This document shows positions 37,761-49,272 of a DNA stretch of 64,000 nucleotides, piece by piece. The stretch spans positions 303,753,357 through 303,817,356 of the forward strand of contig CM060709.1 in the NCBI GenBank assembly GCA_030686995.1. Direction: 5' to 3'. The position numbers and the translations under genes are program-made. The stretch is from Artemisia argyi. Its lineage: Eukaryota > Streptophyta > Magnoliopsida > Asterales > Asteraceae. Each line of letters starts with the position of its first letter. Position 1 is the first letter of the stretch. The notes below the pieces were generated by a model, which ran no database searches, was not told where the DNA came from, and was given only the letters and a program-made list of their open reading frames with translations.

Positions 37761-40394
37761 CCTTTACCTAATTTTTGGGTTCTGCAGGGTGTGCTTGGTT
37801 CATGCTGGAACAAAATACATGGGCATTGAGGTTAAAAGGGCCATTATTTGTAGCCATGTTTAAGCTATTGGCGATTGCTATTCGCTTTTATGCAGTTGCA
37901 TTAGTGAAAAGGTGGTTATGTGTTAGATTTGGACTAGGCAGCCTAGCTTCACCACATCCTCACAAGATCTTACGAATACAAAAAAGCCTTAATAAGTTAC
38001 TCTAAAACAAGGCAAGACTTATGTGTTCTTTTACGGTAACTTTCTATAATAATAGTAATATTGGTTTGGTTAACATATTATTCTTCTACTTATTCTAAGA
38101 GAATGATTTTGTTGTTTTATGTTTGAGTGGGGTTGATCAGTTTAAGAAGCAGTTTGCACATCTTGAGGAGGGCTAAGGCAAACGAGGACCTAATACCACT
38201 CCACTGGTAAGGCATCATGCCTCACTTCCATGGCAAGTTAATATATTACATAATTCCATACCATTGTTACATTTTAGAGGTGTTTACTTATAAATTGTCA
38301 ATTAGTCAATTAGAAGGCAAAAAAAACTACAAAGTAACATGCTTTTGTTGGTTTCTTAACCTGATAAACCGTATACTTTGGCCCATTTGGAGTTCCACTT
38401 CTTAGGATTTTGATATCTTTTTAATCCAATTCTTAGCTATTGAATATTTGCCGTATAATCTATACCCCAACCCAACTTGCTCTGGCCCCGGGTCCTTCCT
38501 TTCTATTCCTCGGTAAGTGGACCGTAGTAGCTATTGAATATTCATTTATTTATCGCTATTAATCAGCTTTGCTCATTTTCGTGTAAACAATCATTTAAAA
38601 GCCCTTTTTTACTAGATAAGCACTTTTAATAAGCAATCTCAAACACTCCCTTACGTGGTTTCCTAATAACACCAGGACCATAATGGTCAATAATGGATTC
38701 TGTGATGATATTGGATACATGATTTTGTACCTTAGGTACGTTCCTTTTATTATAATGATGTTCATAATTGCATTATTTTCAGGGAAACTGATGAACAAAC
38801 GGTCTTCTTCGTCAAAGTTTTTCTTTTATGATTTGCATGGTCCTGAGGGTAAGTACAGGTCATGGCAGATCTAAGGTAACTACATACTCCTTTTCATATT
38901 AACTGGTTACAAGATGTGTGGGTTGGATAACGGTACAAGATGTGTGGGTTGCATAACGGGTTGAGACCGGATAATGTTTCTGTAGACACTTTAGTTGATC
39001 TATATTGGTTTTATAAATATTACTGTATTTTTCAGTTTCTCACCATTGAACTATTGGTTTTGACTATTAACTGTTTAAAAACATTTGTGCCCGGGTTACT
39101 TTTAGTCCTGGAGAGGGATACTGTTGAACCATAGTTCTTTCAGTTATACCGCTTACATGTGTGAAAAAGGGTCATTTTGCAGAAGAGTTATTCAACAGAT
39201 GTCAAAATGAACTTCAGTCCAATCAAACATTGTGCACATTATGGTATGGTGTGTAGAATTTGGCCAACGTAGCATAGGGCATGGAAATATTTTATGGTAC
39301 TTTTTACCTAATTGGAATATGGGTCGTAAATTTATATCTGATATGTGCTGATTTTTTGTGACTTATTTGGATGTGCAGTTCTTAAGTGGTTTATTGCGGT
39401 ATATAATTATAAGAATCAGATAAGGAGCTGATTAAAGTAATGGATAATTAAGTTATTGTACATTTATATCAATCATTCATTTTTTCTACAACTCTTTACA
39501 TGTTTCTTTAAATCTGATTACTGTCACCCTAAAATATCAGAATTTTCAATATCGTAATCACTAAATCTATTGGTTCGTAATACTCTTTCCTATTTAATTT
39601 ACAGATTCTACACTTTCTATAAATATCGACTTCTACATATAATTTGAATATTTTGCATATTTTGGTAGGCAAAACCCGAGACTGTCAACAAAGTTTACGA
39701 GAAATTGGCATTGCCCAACCGTTCTGTCGTTGCACCCGACTATAAAGATATTTAGCGAAAGAGGTACTACCGTTATAAACTACACATAAAACTATTTTAC
39801 ATATCTGCGGTTAATTATATGATGTTTAGATTAATACTTGATGCAAAAGGTCCACAAACCACTTATAAGGTTATTGAGATTTATATTGATATGGGTTATT
39901 TTTATGCAGATTTTTAGATTATTAAGTGTTGTTGCATAGAGAGATCTGATGAAATAAAGGATGCTGAAGCAGCTTTGGTTTGCACTGTGAACGATTTACT
40001 GGAGTGGAAAGACTTTCCAAAGTGTCTCAAGAGTCTTGCTTCTGTAAATGAAATAAGGTCAAAACTTGGGGAAATTTGTTATATTGGTTACTTTAATTAA
40101 CTTTGATTGTGTACAAAGTTTACTCTTTCATGTTGGTTTGTTATTTACGTGTTGAAGCTGGAGGTAAATAAGATTTCTGGTCTGCTTCGTTTGTTTAATT
40201 ACCAATGTGCAATTCAGTCCATATGCAGCATGTGGTTATCGAAGTGCCCGACCTTTTGCTTGATTTGATTTCTTTACTATATGGTGATGGCCTCCCTTTG
40301 TACAAGTGCATTTTACTGTTATATACAAGTGTGCAACGAGTTTCGAGCATAGCATTCCCGCAGCAACGCGCGGGCTTACCCGCTCGTTTATTAG
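36190..40394 (+). mobile_element. Helitron-like insertion carrying gene fragments
   Basis: Bounds come from comparison with the empty copy 1 (ATTATA joined to AATACG near 32050), accurate to about ten bases. The right end has the hairpin CCCGCAGCAACGCGCGGG (about 40357-40374), typical of plant Helitron 3' ends, and stops at TTATTAG. The left part (36190-36620) looks like a gene promoter and leader (CACACACA, CTCTCT). Inside are several exon-like pieces with GT/AG-type borders: a WAT1-related fragment at 37785-37990, and pieces at 39670-39760 and 39950-40060 (EIKDAEAALVCTVNDLLEWKDF). An A-run of 38 or so bases lies at 37722-37759. No Rep/helicase. Confidence 0.65.
37785..37990 (+). pseudogene. 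Fragment of a WAT1-related (EamA) transporter
   Basis: WFMLEQNTWALRLKGPLFVA followed by MFKLLAIAI matches the conserved GPLFVAMFKPLAIAIA segment of plant WAT1/UMAMIT membrane transporters (EamA domain). It then loses similarity and ends at a stop. An acceptor-like TGCAG precedes it, so it was probably captured with part of an intron. Confidence 0.55.
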
Positions 40395-40596
40395 AAATAT
40401 GAAATGATCTAAGTAACTAAATAGGGGATTTGGTTTAATTAATTTGACTAATTAATAGTATTAGGTTTAATTAGCTGGACTAATTAAAGAGTATGGGCTT
40501 AAACCAAGAACCAAAAGCGGAACTTCCTCTTTTGGTCCTTAGTAATCGGCCGAACACCCTAGGGGTGTGTATTTTCGGGTGTAACACCCCAAAACC

Positions 40597-40848
40597 ATCA
40601 TGGGGCTTGTGGTCTAGTGGTAAAGGCTTAAGTAGTTAAGCGAGCCCAAGTGAGAGTAGTACCGGTTTGGGTGACCGACCGGGAAGTCCTCACTTGGGAA
40701 CCACAAGCTCTAATGATATCAAGCAAATCGGGAATAGGAGTGGGGTTATCCCCTAAGGAGAGGCTCGCGGTTGGTATCTCTGCCCGAGGATGCGACACTA
40801 ACTCGAGCTAACAACTAACAACTAATATCTAACAACTAACCCGCCGTT

Positions 40849-40878
<30 letters not shown>
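40597..40878 (+). mobile_element. tRNA-derived SINE
   Basis: Flanked by the 11-base duplication ACCCCAAAACC (40586-40596 and 40879-40889). The head GGGGCTTGTGGTCTAGTGGTA carries a pol III A-box-like word; a weak B box (GGTTTGGGTGACC) lies about 50 bases on. It ends CCGCCGTTC plus an A-tail of about 28. Copy 1 (32205-32230) has ACCCCAAAACC once and no SINE. Confidence 0.85.
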
Positions 40879-40881
<3 letters not shown>

Positions 40882-41205
40882 CCAAAACCGCTTTTTAGTA
40901 TATTATTACTAGAATGCCATTGGATAAGTTAAGTTGACTATGACTTTAAAGCACTGGAAGGCTAAATTTGATTTGTTGTCAAAATGTTTAAGTGATAAGT
41001 TAAAACTAAATAGTCAACTTTAGTTAAGTGTTAGTTACATAAGTTTTAAAAAATACCATGTGGTCTAACTATAAGAAAAAGAGACATAAAGGACCATTCT
41101 TGCCATAATTTCAAACTCGCAACAACCTCCTAACTAGAATCCCAGGGTCTTGCTGGTATTATATGTGCATGACAAAACTTACAAACTTATGTCGGTCATT
41201 TCTTA

Positions 41206-41818
41206 TAAGGGGGTTGACAACACTTGTGGCACCATACCACCATCCCTCACTCCCAACCAATCCCATTGTGCCACATCATTCACCCATTTTTCCCATCCCT
41301 CACCTTTTTTTTTGTTGGCATTACTTGTGGCACCACACCACCATCCCTCACTTTTTTTTTTCTTTTTTTTTTAATTCCTTTAAAATAAAAATAAAAACTA
41401 AAATTCCATTAAATATCATAAAACATTACATAATAATCAAGATGTTTTTAATGGCAGACGAACATTTTTGTATGGCCGTGAAACTTTTTTTCGATCTAGC
41501 ATCATAACCTTCTTGAAAATATTCGAATCTAGCCTCAATAGCGCGCGTTATTTTTAAAAATAAACTTTTAGGCATACGATACCTATCTTCAAAAAACTCA
41601 TCGTCGAATTTGGGATCTTCACAAAAATAATCAAGATGCAATCTTTCTGAAGCTTTGACCCGATCGCGTTTTACTGATTTGCGTTTCGACCGTGCCGTAT
41701 CAGCTGTCTCATCTCCGTCAATCGCGTTAGCAAAAACCTCGAGGCTACTATCGTCGGACCACTGAAACGGCTCATCCAACAATAGAGTCGAACCAATTCT
41801 TTTACATTCCATTTGGTT

Positions 41819-41854
<36 letters not shown>

Positions 41855-41931
41855 TCGGATGGAATGGGATGATTGGGAAGGTATATTTTTTTTTTTGCAT
41901 GCTGCTGTGTAGCTTTGTATATATATACCAA

Positions 41932-41982
<51 letters not shown>

Positions 41983-42162
41983 AAACGTTGCCTTTCCAAC
42001 GTTCAAAAAAGAATCTCAACGTTCAAAAAATGCTTCCTTCCCGTGCCAGAAAAGAACCCGTGCGTGAAGCCTACCGTGCGGTACCGCAGGGAAGGCGGCG
42101 GTGTTCCCGCACGGTAGCAGGGTACCGCGGCCTCCTTACCGTGACCAATGCCGACCCCCTAA
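41206..42162. mobile_element. Harbinger-derived element with transposase stub
   Basis: The element is 41209-42159, flanked by TAA on both sides. Ends GGGGGTTGACAACACTTGTGG and, reversed, GGGGGTCGGCATTGGTCACGG. It contains a minus-strand piece of the transposase gene, a T-run (41822-41851), an A-run of about 45 (41937-41981) and a GC-rich right arm. Confidence 0.75.
41426..41812 (-). pseudogene. N-terminal fragment of a Harbinger transposase
   Basis: From MECKRIGSTLLLDEP. The stretch SERLHLDYFCEDPKFDDEFF, then DRYRMPKSLFLKITRAI and FTAIQKCSSAIK is the N-terminal helical region of PIF/Harbinger (ALP1-like) transposases, ahead of the DDE nuclease domain. About 120 residues remain; the frame then leaves the family (NILIIM) and the catalytic domain is absent. 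Poly-Phe and poly-Lys extensions upstream come from T/A runs. Confidence 0.75.
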
Positions 42163-42828
42163 GACCTAAGGGTCACACACATATACCACGAGATACCCGA
42201 ATAATATATATAACGTATATATATTAATAATAACTAATAACGGTAAGTGAGTTATTTATTTGTTGGGCTTAATTATCTATTTGACTTAATTAAGGTTATA
42301 AATAAATAAACATGATAGCATAATGGACTAGATAAAATAGCATGGACAAAAGTGTCCTCGCCAAAAACCCCGTTGTCCATTCTTCTTTTTGTTGTAGTTA
42401 ATTCTATCCATATATATCTCCATATGTGCATGTAACGACATGTTAGCTATATAACTATATTGCTATCTATATATAGGAACGTATGAGGTCACATAAAGAG
42501 TACTCACACACCATTGTATTATATATCATGTGGATCTTACATTAGAGCAAAAATCAAAAGATCTGAGGTTCTGGCTTTGAGCTTCATTGTGAAGGGTAGC
42601 CGAGCCAGTGGACTTGCCCGAGTCAAACATTGTTCAACTTGCCAAGTCCAACACCTAGACAAAAAAGCAACAACTTTCTAATGGATGTTACAACGAATAA
42701 ATTTGCAAATATTACTTGTTTTCACCATTCAATATAGATCAAACAGAATTTGAACATTTTTCAATAAACCCCGGCGTTCGCCTATATGGGAAACATAAAC
42801 ATTGAACCTATTTCTAACATATCATCAT
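42163..42828. other. Intergenic
   Basis: No gene seen. AT-rich with short TA-rich patches (42180-42240, 42410-42480). Confidence 0.4.
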
Positions 42829-43070
42829 TTAGAGCATCCACTATGATAAACCTTTTACAAAGGTTTATACATTAATACATCAATAAATTTTAGACCTTTT
42901 GATTTTATAAACCTATATTCACTATAGTATAAACTTTTGCAAGTTCATAAAATGTATTTTTTAACAAATGCATTAAATGTATTGAATTTATAAAGAGTTT
43001 CAAGAATTAGGACATCTTCATGCCACATAGACATGAAATGAGTGTCTACTATGGTTGAAATCTTTTATAT

Positions 43071-44772
43071 AATAAAAGAATTACATCATTTCGGAGTATT
43101 TTTGCAAATCCCTTCTCATTGAAAAAAAAATTGGACCAATAGCAGAGCTCGATTTTGCCACGTAGGCGAAATCGAGCAATGTGATTGGTCAATAAAAAGT
43201 CAAAATTAAATTGATTTTGGTCAAACTTTAAAAATTTGGTGGAGAAATTTGTTTAAGAAAAAAAATGCATAAAAATATAGGTGTCAAATTTATGAAAATA
43301 AAAACTTAAAAAAAGAGACGGTAATTAATAAAACATTAGTGGTTGAATTTTAAATATACTATCTGGAGTTAAATGTAAAATTATAAATCTCCATGTTTTT
43401 TAATAACTTTAGATAATAAACAAATAACCCCTTATACTTTATACCCCTACACTTTATAATATAAACTTTGTTTACAATTACATGAGTATTAGTATTGTCT
43501 TGAGACTTCCATCTATTAAACTTACAAAATTTTATAAATATACGAACTAGGTTTAATATAAGTTAAATATTTTTAAAATAAATATTAGTTTTAAACTTTC
43601 ATCTATTAAAATATTTTTTTACTATGTCGTTAAATAAAGACTCATGTTATCCTATTTAAAAGTTTAATCTATGCGTACATGAATTTGAATATTAAATACG
43701 GCAAAATTATTATTAACGGTAATATAAATATCAACGACTCATGTAATTATTATTTAAAGTTTATATATGGATATCCTGAAAACATTTTTAAAAAACTTTA
43801 CGGAGTATATTTTAACTTCATCATCTCATTATGTGCTACTAAACTAGCATATTTCGTACAACATGATACCAATTGTTAAAAGTTAAACAACAACATCGAC
43901 CATAACATCTATGTCTACTAAATAAAAGTTTATATACGTATATATTTTAACTTTATAACAACGACAATGCTCGTACTACTAAACTCGCACATTTTGTATA
44001 ACATGATATCAAATATACCCGATTGTACTTATAACAACGACTCATGGAATTATTATTTAAATTTTATATACGGATATCGGGAAAAATATTTTTAAAAAAA
44101 CTTTACTGAACATTAGATTATTAAGTGGGTAAAATCTAACTTAGGCTGATAATTTATAGGTTAAGATTTGATATTAATGACTTAAAGTAGCTGTGAGCTT
44201 AATGAGACTGTTGTTAGATTTCAGAACACATTTTTTTTTTAAATTTAAGATTTTGAATTTAAATTAAGCTGAACTAAATTTGGTGCGTCATATATATGTG
44301 AATTGATGTTTGATGTTTAATTTGAAAACCCTAATTTGTTGTTGGAGAAAATTTTGAATTTTGAATTTTGGATTTTAATTAATGTGTTTTACTGATTATT
44401 TCGATACTTTAATAATATTTGAGAAGCCAGAACTAATGGGCATCGAATAAGACACCAAATGTTGATGTAAGTTGTGGATTAATAAACAAAAGGTTCGAAT
44501 TTCTAAAGTCCAAATTATTGATCACATTTGATCTAATTCTTTGTTTAAATATTGAATATTTATTAAGTTCTAAGTTTGATCGGGTTATGGAGATTGGATT
44601 ATTTTAATGGTTTTTTTGGATGATAATTCATCTATTTTGAGTTCATTTGTAAAAAGGTGGGTTTTAATATTTTATTAATATTCTTTACGTTAATTTTGGA
44701 CTTTATATAGACCGGTAGTAAATGACGAGTTAAATGCAGGTTTTAACTTAGAATACTGATGGCTTTTCCAAC

Positions 44773-44813
<41 letters not shown>

Positions 44814-46280
44814 GGAATACTGATGTGTGGGCTATGGGACTGGAGCTACATCTTTGTACGATTATACCAGTTACATCCTTCTTCCTAATGGAGAAGCATT
44901 TGGGAAGGCACCAGAGCACGTGAAACAACATTCAACATCGAGCAAAATAAGTTTAAATGATCTATGTTATAATGCTAAACGTGTAAAACGAGAATCATAT
45001 ATTGCAATATCTAACAAATAGGGCTTGGATTTTTTTTTTTTATTGCAAAATGATGGTTACGTTGGGATAAGTCGAAAGATGTTCTGCCAAAGGTACTTCT
45101 ACAAAAGAATACATAAAGCCTTACATTTTACTTGAAGTTGCATTCTCAATGTATCTTAAGTGAAGTGTGAAGTTCAGTATAGTTTGTAAAACAAAATTTA
45201 ATTTCAAGAGGTGTTATTAGTGAGTTTTTGGAAGTATAATTAATATTTTTCATATACTGTATATTGATATTACAATTTTCAAAATTTTAACATCCACACT
45301 GTAGGCATACGTTAGATTTATTAGGTCCATTTTGAAATGGTCTAAAACGTTGTACAAGTATACTGAATCGAGCATAATTTTTTATGTAAATATTTGTAAA
45401 TGATAATTTAACTTTCCCGACCTGTTTCATAATGGTCAACTTTATTGGTGTTATTGCTACACTTTTAACTTACAATAGCTCAAAATATTATACAGTCGTG
45501 ATATAATATTCCACAATATAACTAACAACATAATATAGTATTACCAAAAGCTTCGCTATCTGTTTTTGTTTAAGAAATTAGAATAGCAACTCAATTTATG
45601 GGTGGTGATTAACAAAATGGCAGCAAGGCAATTTATACAACTCATTATTGGCGAATAAGACCTTATCACTCTATGTCACGAGTCATCAGCACTCCCCTTC
45701 TATTCATTTCAGTAAAAAAAAAAAAAAACTTATTTCTAAAACTATTAGTTATACAAGAACTCAAACATAACAACTTTAACAGACTAACAAATAATCCACA
45801 AAGAGATCATCAAATGGATCGCACGACTTTAAATAAGTTACAATCAAATAATATGTACATTTTGTAATGGTATCATCAAAATGCAAATCATGTTATGCTA
45901 TTTTTTTACATCAATAAAAACAACTAACGTGTAAAAAAAGGAAGATACGAGGGTGAATATAAAAGATTCATAAGCAGTTGATCATAATAATTTTGTATCA
46001 AGTCTTTAGATGCGTCATTGATATACATTATTTAGCAGTTGATCATAATAATTTTGTATCAAGTCTTTAGATGCGTCATTGATATACATTATTTAAAAAA
46101 AATAAAGAAAAAAACGGACAATAACATCTAAAGTAAATATGATCCATCTAAAAGTTTCATGTGTTATACTAAATGAATAAATGTAAAAGTTCAATACATT
46201 TTAAGACAATATATTCGGTATTAAATACATGATAAAAGTTTTATATCAAAACCCCGTGCGTGCACGGGTATTATAACTAG
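43071..46280 (+). mobile_element. Complete non-autonomous Helitron (3.2 kb)
   Basis: 5' end TCTTTTATATAATAAAAG preceded by A; 3' hairpin CCCCGTGCGTGCACGGG then TATTATAACTAG followed by T. These ends match the Helitrons at 17 kb and 51.6 kb. No Rep/helicase. A short open piece at 44827-45021 is not recognised; a 61-base tandem duplication lies at 45974-46095. Confidence 0.85.
45974..46095. repeat. Exact 61-base tandem duplication
   Basis: Two copies starting GCAGTTGATCATAATAATTT at 45974 and 46035 appear identical by eye, implying a very recent event. Confidence 0.9.
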
Positions 46281-46343
46281 TAAACATAAACTTTTTCATG
46301 TTTTTTAGACCTTTTCATAAACCCACCATAGTGGATGCCCTTA

Positions 46344-46536
46344 TCTTACATGTATTTATGCTGATTAATAGAATTTCATAGTTCAAAATATTGATTACAC
46401 GGTTCTGATCCTATAGTACTAGATCTAAATAGTTGTTCAATACACCACCTTCTTCCATCAATAGTTCATTTATAACTACCAACTAGATTGTTACGACCAT
46501 TTTAGTTTGTTGACAATAGCGGTAGAGACTACAATT
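46344..46536. other. Intergenic
   Basis: Nothing recognised between the MITE end and the TRIM element. Confidence 0.35.
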
Positions 46537-46713
46537 TGTTGAATAATATTAACACCTGTAGGTTATTATTTTTATTGAAGCACAATATATAACTCTAGAA
46601 ACCCTAAACACACAAACGGGCTTGGGTTATTTAACATCTAATACCTCCCCGCAATTCGACGAAATCGCTAAAGCTCGAATTTGAGAAAAGAATTTAATTA
46701 TTAAAACATGAAA

Positions 46714-46750
<37 letters not shown>

Positions 46751-47160
46751 GATAGTTAACCGTTAACTCAATAAAAACATAATTTGTTGATGAAGAATTC
46801 TGGTAGAAAACGGAAGCAATTCTTCAAACAGCAGCAAAGGCAAATCAAGAAGCAAATAACAAATTGGTTGATGAAGATATCAACAAAGTAAAGAAACAAA
46901 AAATAAAAGCAAAACAAAGACCTTTTTTCTTTTTCTTTTATATTTTTTTTTTGGGAAAAATGGATAAATGGTGGCGGCTAGGGTTTGACGGGATGACATA
47001 GAAGAGGCGGCTCAACTTAGCCAAGGTATGAGGATCAGACCTGCCCTATACCATGTTGAATAATATTAACCCCGTTGGTTATGATTTTCATTGAAGCACA
47101 ATATAATTCTAGAAATCCTAAACCCACAAACGGGCTTGGGCTTATTTACCATCTAATACA
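46537..47160 (-). mobile_element. TRIM-like small LTR retroelement
   Basis: Direct repeats of about 108 bases at 46537-46645 and 47054-47160 (TGTTGAATAATATTAA ... CATCTAATACA on the plus strand). Immediately left of the right repeat, minus strand, TGGTATAGGGCAGG resembles the initiator tRNA-Met primer site TGGTATCAGAGC. Left repeat is preceded (minus strand) by a purine-rich GCGGGGAGG. So the element reads right to left, about 620 bases, with a non-coding A-rich interior (A-run at 46718-46745). Confidence 0.65.
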
Positions 47161-49215
47161 AATAGCAAAACCATTATGAGAGTTACAATAATAAAAAACA
47201 CAGGAAAAATAAGAAATTCTCCATCATGACCATGGTGGCACATGTGCTTTCCACACTGGTAGCAAAATTTGTATCCACACCTGAAAAGGCGTAATGAATT
47301 CCAGTTAACCACTCAATTTGCACAAAGGGAATGGTTGACGAAAGTAAGTATCGCTGAAAGCGAAGATGTAACTATAGATAGAAATGAAGTGGGAGCTAAA
47401 AAATAGAAATTATATTTATAAACTACATGGAGGAATAAGGATCAAATGAGAAGAATTTTTAAAATAAAAAGAATGAGAAATAATTATAACAACATATTAA
47501 AGATGCATCAATTTGAATTAGATGCATCACTAATCTTTTAGATGTATCATAATATATTTTTTAGTAAAAAATTAAATGCATATACATATATTAGATGCAT
47601 TTCATCAAATTAGACGAATCCTATGTATTTTTCGTCTTCTGCGGGTCAAATTTGTTGCTAGTACTACTTTGCATCGTTTTTACTTAAAAATCTTTTTCGA
47701 AACTAATTGTGATGCATCTAAATAAATAAAGGTGTATCTAATTCAAGTCGAAGCATCTCATATATGAAGTTATAGTTATTTCTCATTCTTCTTATTTTAA
47801 ATGTCTTCTCACTGGATCCTTACCCGAAGTATCATTTGATTTAAAAAATTTATGAAAAAATCTTTTCTAAAATCTTTGATAAGTTATGTGTCAAAAAAAG
47901 ATTAAGGAGTATATTTTACGTAGTTTTAAATAAACATAATTTTGTGCGCTAAACATGCCTTAAATATCTTTAGCAAAAAAAAAATTATTTCATTTTTTTT
48001 TTTTTTTTTTATAGAGCTGATTGAGTAACGCTACAAAAGAATCTCATCTTTAATGACATCAATTTAGTTTCTTTTGCTTAGATTCAAGTAGCCAAAGTAG
48101 AATTTCTATATATTGGTTAGAGTGGTTCGATATCACTTGACACACTCTCTAATTCTCATACTTAATCTGTTCCCCGAGTTTCTTTTAGATGGTTTTATTT
48201 ATTTTCCTCTTCTCCTGTTAAAAAAAATAATATAATAATACTCCATAATCTCCCCTCTTTTTATTGATAAAATATACTTCAAGTTAGATACTGATTTTGG
48301 TAAAGAACAATTTCTATTAGTAAAAAGCTTGAAGATATCAGATTGGTAATTCCCATCTTATTAATATTAATCATCAATACATCAATATATAGTTACAAAG
48401 AATGAACTAGCTAGAAACAATGCAAAGTGGGCTTTGACTACAATATGCTAATAAGGCTCATAATAGTGATAATACCAACAACAAAAATACGACTAACAGA
48501 AGAGTCAAATCAACCATTATATACTATTACTATACGTAAACTGATTAGAAGTTAATGTGTGTTAGAGGAAGGAGAAGATGAATACCTGCATATAATAGTA
48601 GCACAACCTCCAGTACGCTCAATACAATGACTACACTTGGGACACCTCTTCCACCCTTCACTCTCAGAAATAACACGAAAAGCAATATCGTTTATCTCTT
48701 GTCTCATCACAAGAATAACCAACATGCCATGAAACCTTACACTTGAAACAAAATGGTTGCTTGCAATAAGGACATTCGCATCTTTTAAGATTGTTACCCT
48801 CACGGGCCTCACCGCACTCGTTTAAAATCAATCCTGAACACTTCATGTTAGGACAATAAACCCTATCAACCCCTAACACTGTTGATTCACATAGCACATC
48901 ACACCATTTATTAAATAGTTGGTGTGTCAATTTAGGGCGGCATGATAAAGGGTCGAGAGAATGATCACATGTGGTGGCAGGGCATTTGATGTCCGATACA
49001 TTGTCTTCAAGTTTCACTTGAATGTATTTAATCATACAATCCGTGCAAAAAGGGTGAATGCATCTATTACTATTCTTGAAGTCACTGTTTGGGAGCTTTA
49101 CGGGTTCGATACAAATCTCACACGTGAATGTTTCTTCTTCTTCTTGGTGTTGATCACTTTCATCTTGATTAGGGTATTGTGACTTTTCTTGTGTATCTTG
49201 ATTTATGATTGTCAT
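47142..49215 (-). CDS. RBR-type E3 ubiquitin ligase, frameshifted (two exons)
   Basis: Exon 1 is 49215-48586 and exon 2 is 47280-47142, with GT/AG borders around a 1.3-kb intron. RING1 lies at residues 32-83 (CEICIEPV, CIHPFCTDC, CPATTC), the IBR domain at about 105-169 (CPNMKCSGLI, CPYCKQPFCFKCK) and RING2 spans the intron (RCPKCSHCIERTGGCATIIC, then CGYKFCYQCG in exon 2). The Cys in GGC is the expected thioester-forming residue of this class, which passes ubiquitin through a Cys on RING2. Exon 2 ends in a hydrophobic, membrane-like stretch (FLIFPVFFIIVTLIMVLLFV). Near residue 174, in the run AAA at 48691-48693, the frame shifts by one base between IBR and RING2. As read, translation would stop after IBR and lose ligase activity. 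It is either a recent pseudogene or a sequencing error. The last codons and the stop lie in the TRIM LTR. Confidence 0.75.
47429..47828. mobile_element. Inverted-repeat MITE (C) in the RBR intron
   Basis: Arms GAATAAGGATCAAATGAGAA and, reversed, CGGGTAAGGATCCAGTGAGA pair over about 60 bases. The interior is full of GATGCATC words. End and interior words match element B at 26751-26940. Confidence 0.7.
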
Positions 49216-49265
49216 TGAATAAAATTACTGTTTCCTGAAAGTATATTGGTAGATTGGATTCTTAC

Positions 49266-49272
49266 TTTTATA
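49266..49272 (-). promoter_or_regulatory. TATA box candidate of the RBR gene
   Basis: TATAAAA on the minus strand, about 55 bases upstream of the ATG at 49215. Confidence 0.5.

Larger units (their letters stand above)
34990..41141. repeat. Segmental duplication, copy 2 (interrupted by insertions)
   Basis: Collinear with 31505-32478 once five insertions are set aside: 35151-35253, 35321-35568, 35742-36049, 36190-40394 and 40597-40878. Copy 1 reads straight across the insertion sites I could align. Confidence 0.75.
42832..46340. mobile_element. Tourist-type MITE split by a Helitron
   Basis: Outer ends GAGCATCCACTATGATAA and, reversed, GGGCATCCACTATGGTGGG, with TTA on both sides (42829-42831 and 46341-46343). 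The MITE itself is only about 240 bases on the left and 60 on the right; the Helitron at 43071-46280 occupies the middle. Confidence 0.8.

Noticed and set aside
40605..40700. Possible tRNA gene
   Set aside because: Head is tRNA-like but there is no cloverleaf, the B box is weak, and the A-tail with target duplication shows a SINE.
44827..45021. Open piece in the Helitron that in one frame gives DVWAMG, like a protein kinase motif
   Set aside because: Only one short motif matches and the rest does not continue a kinase; too weak to call a captured gene.
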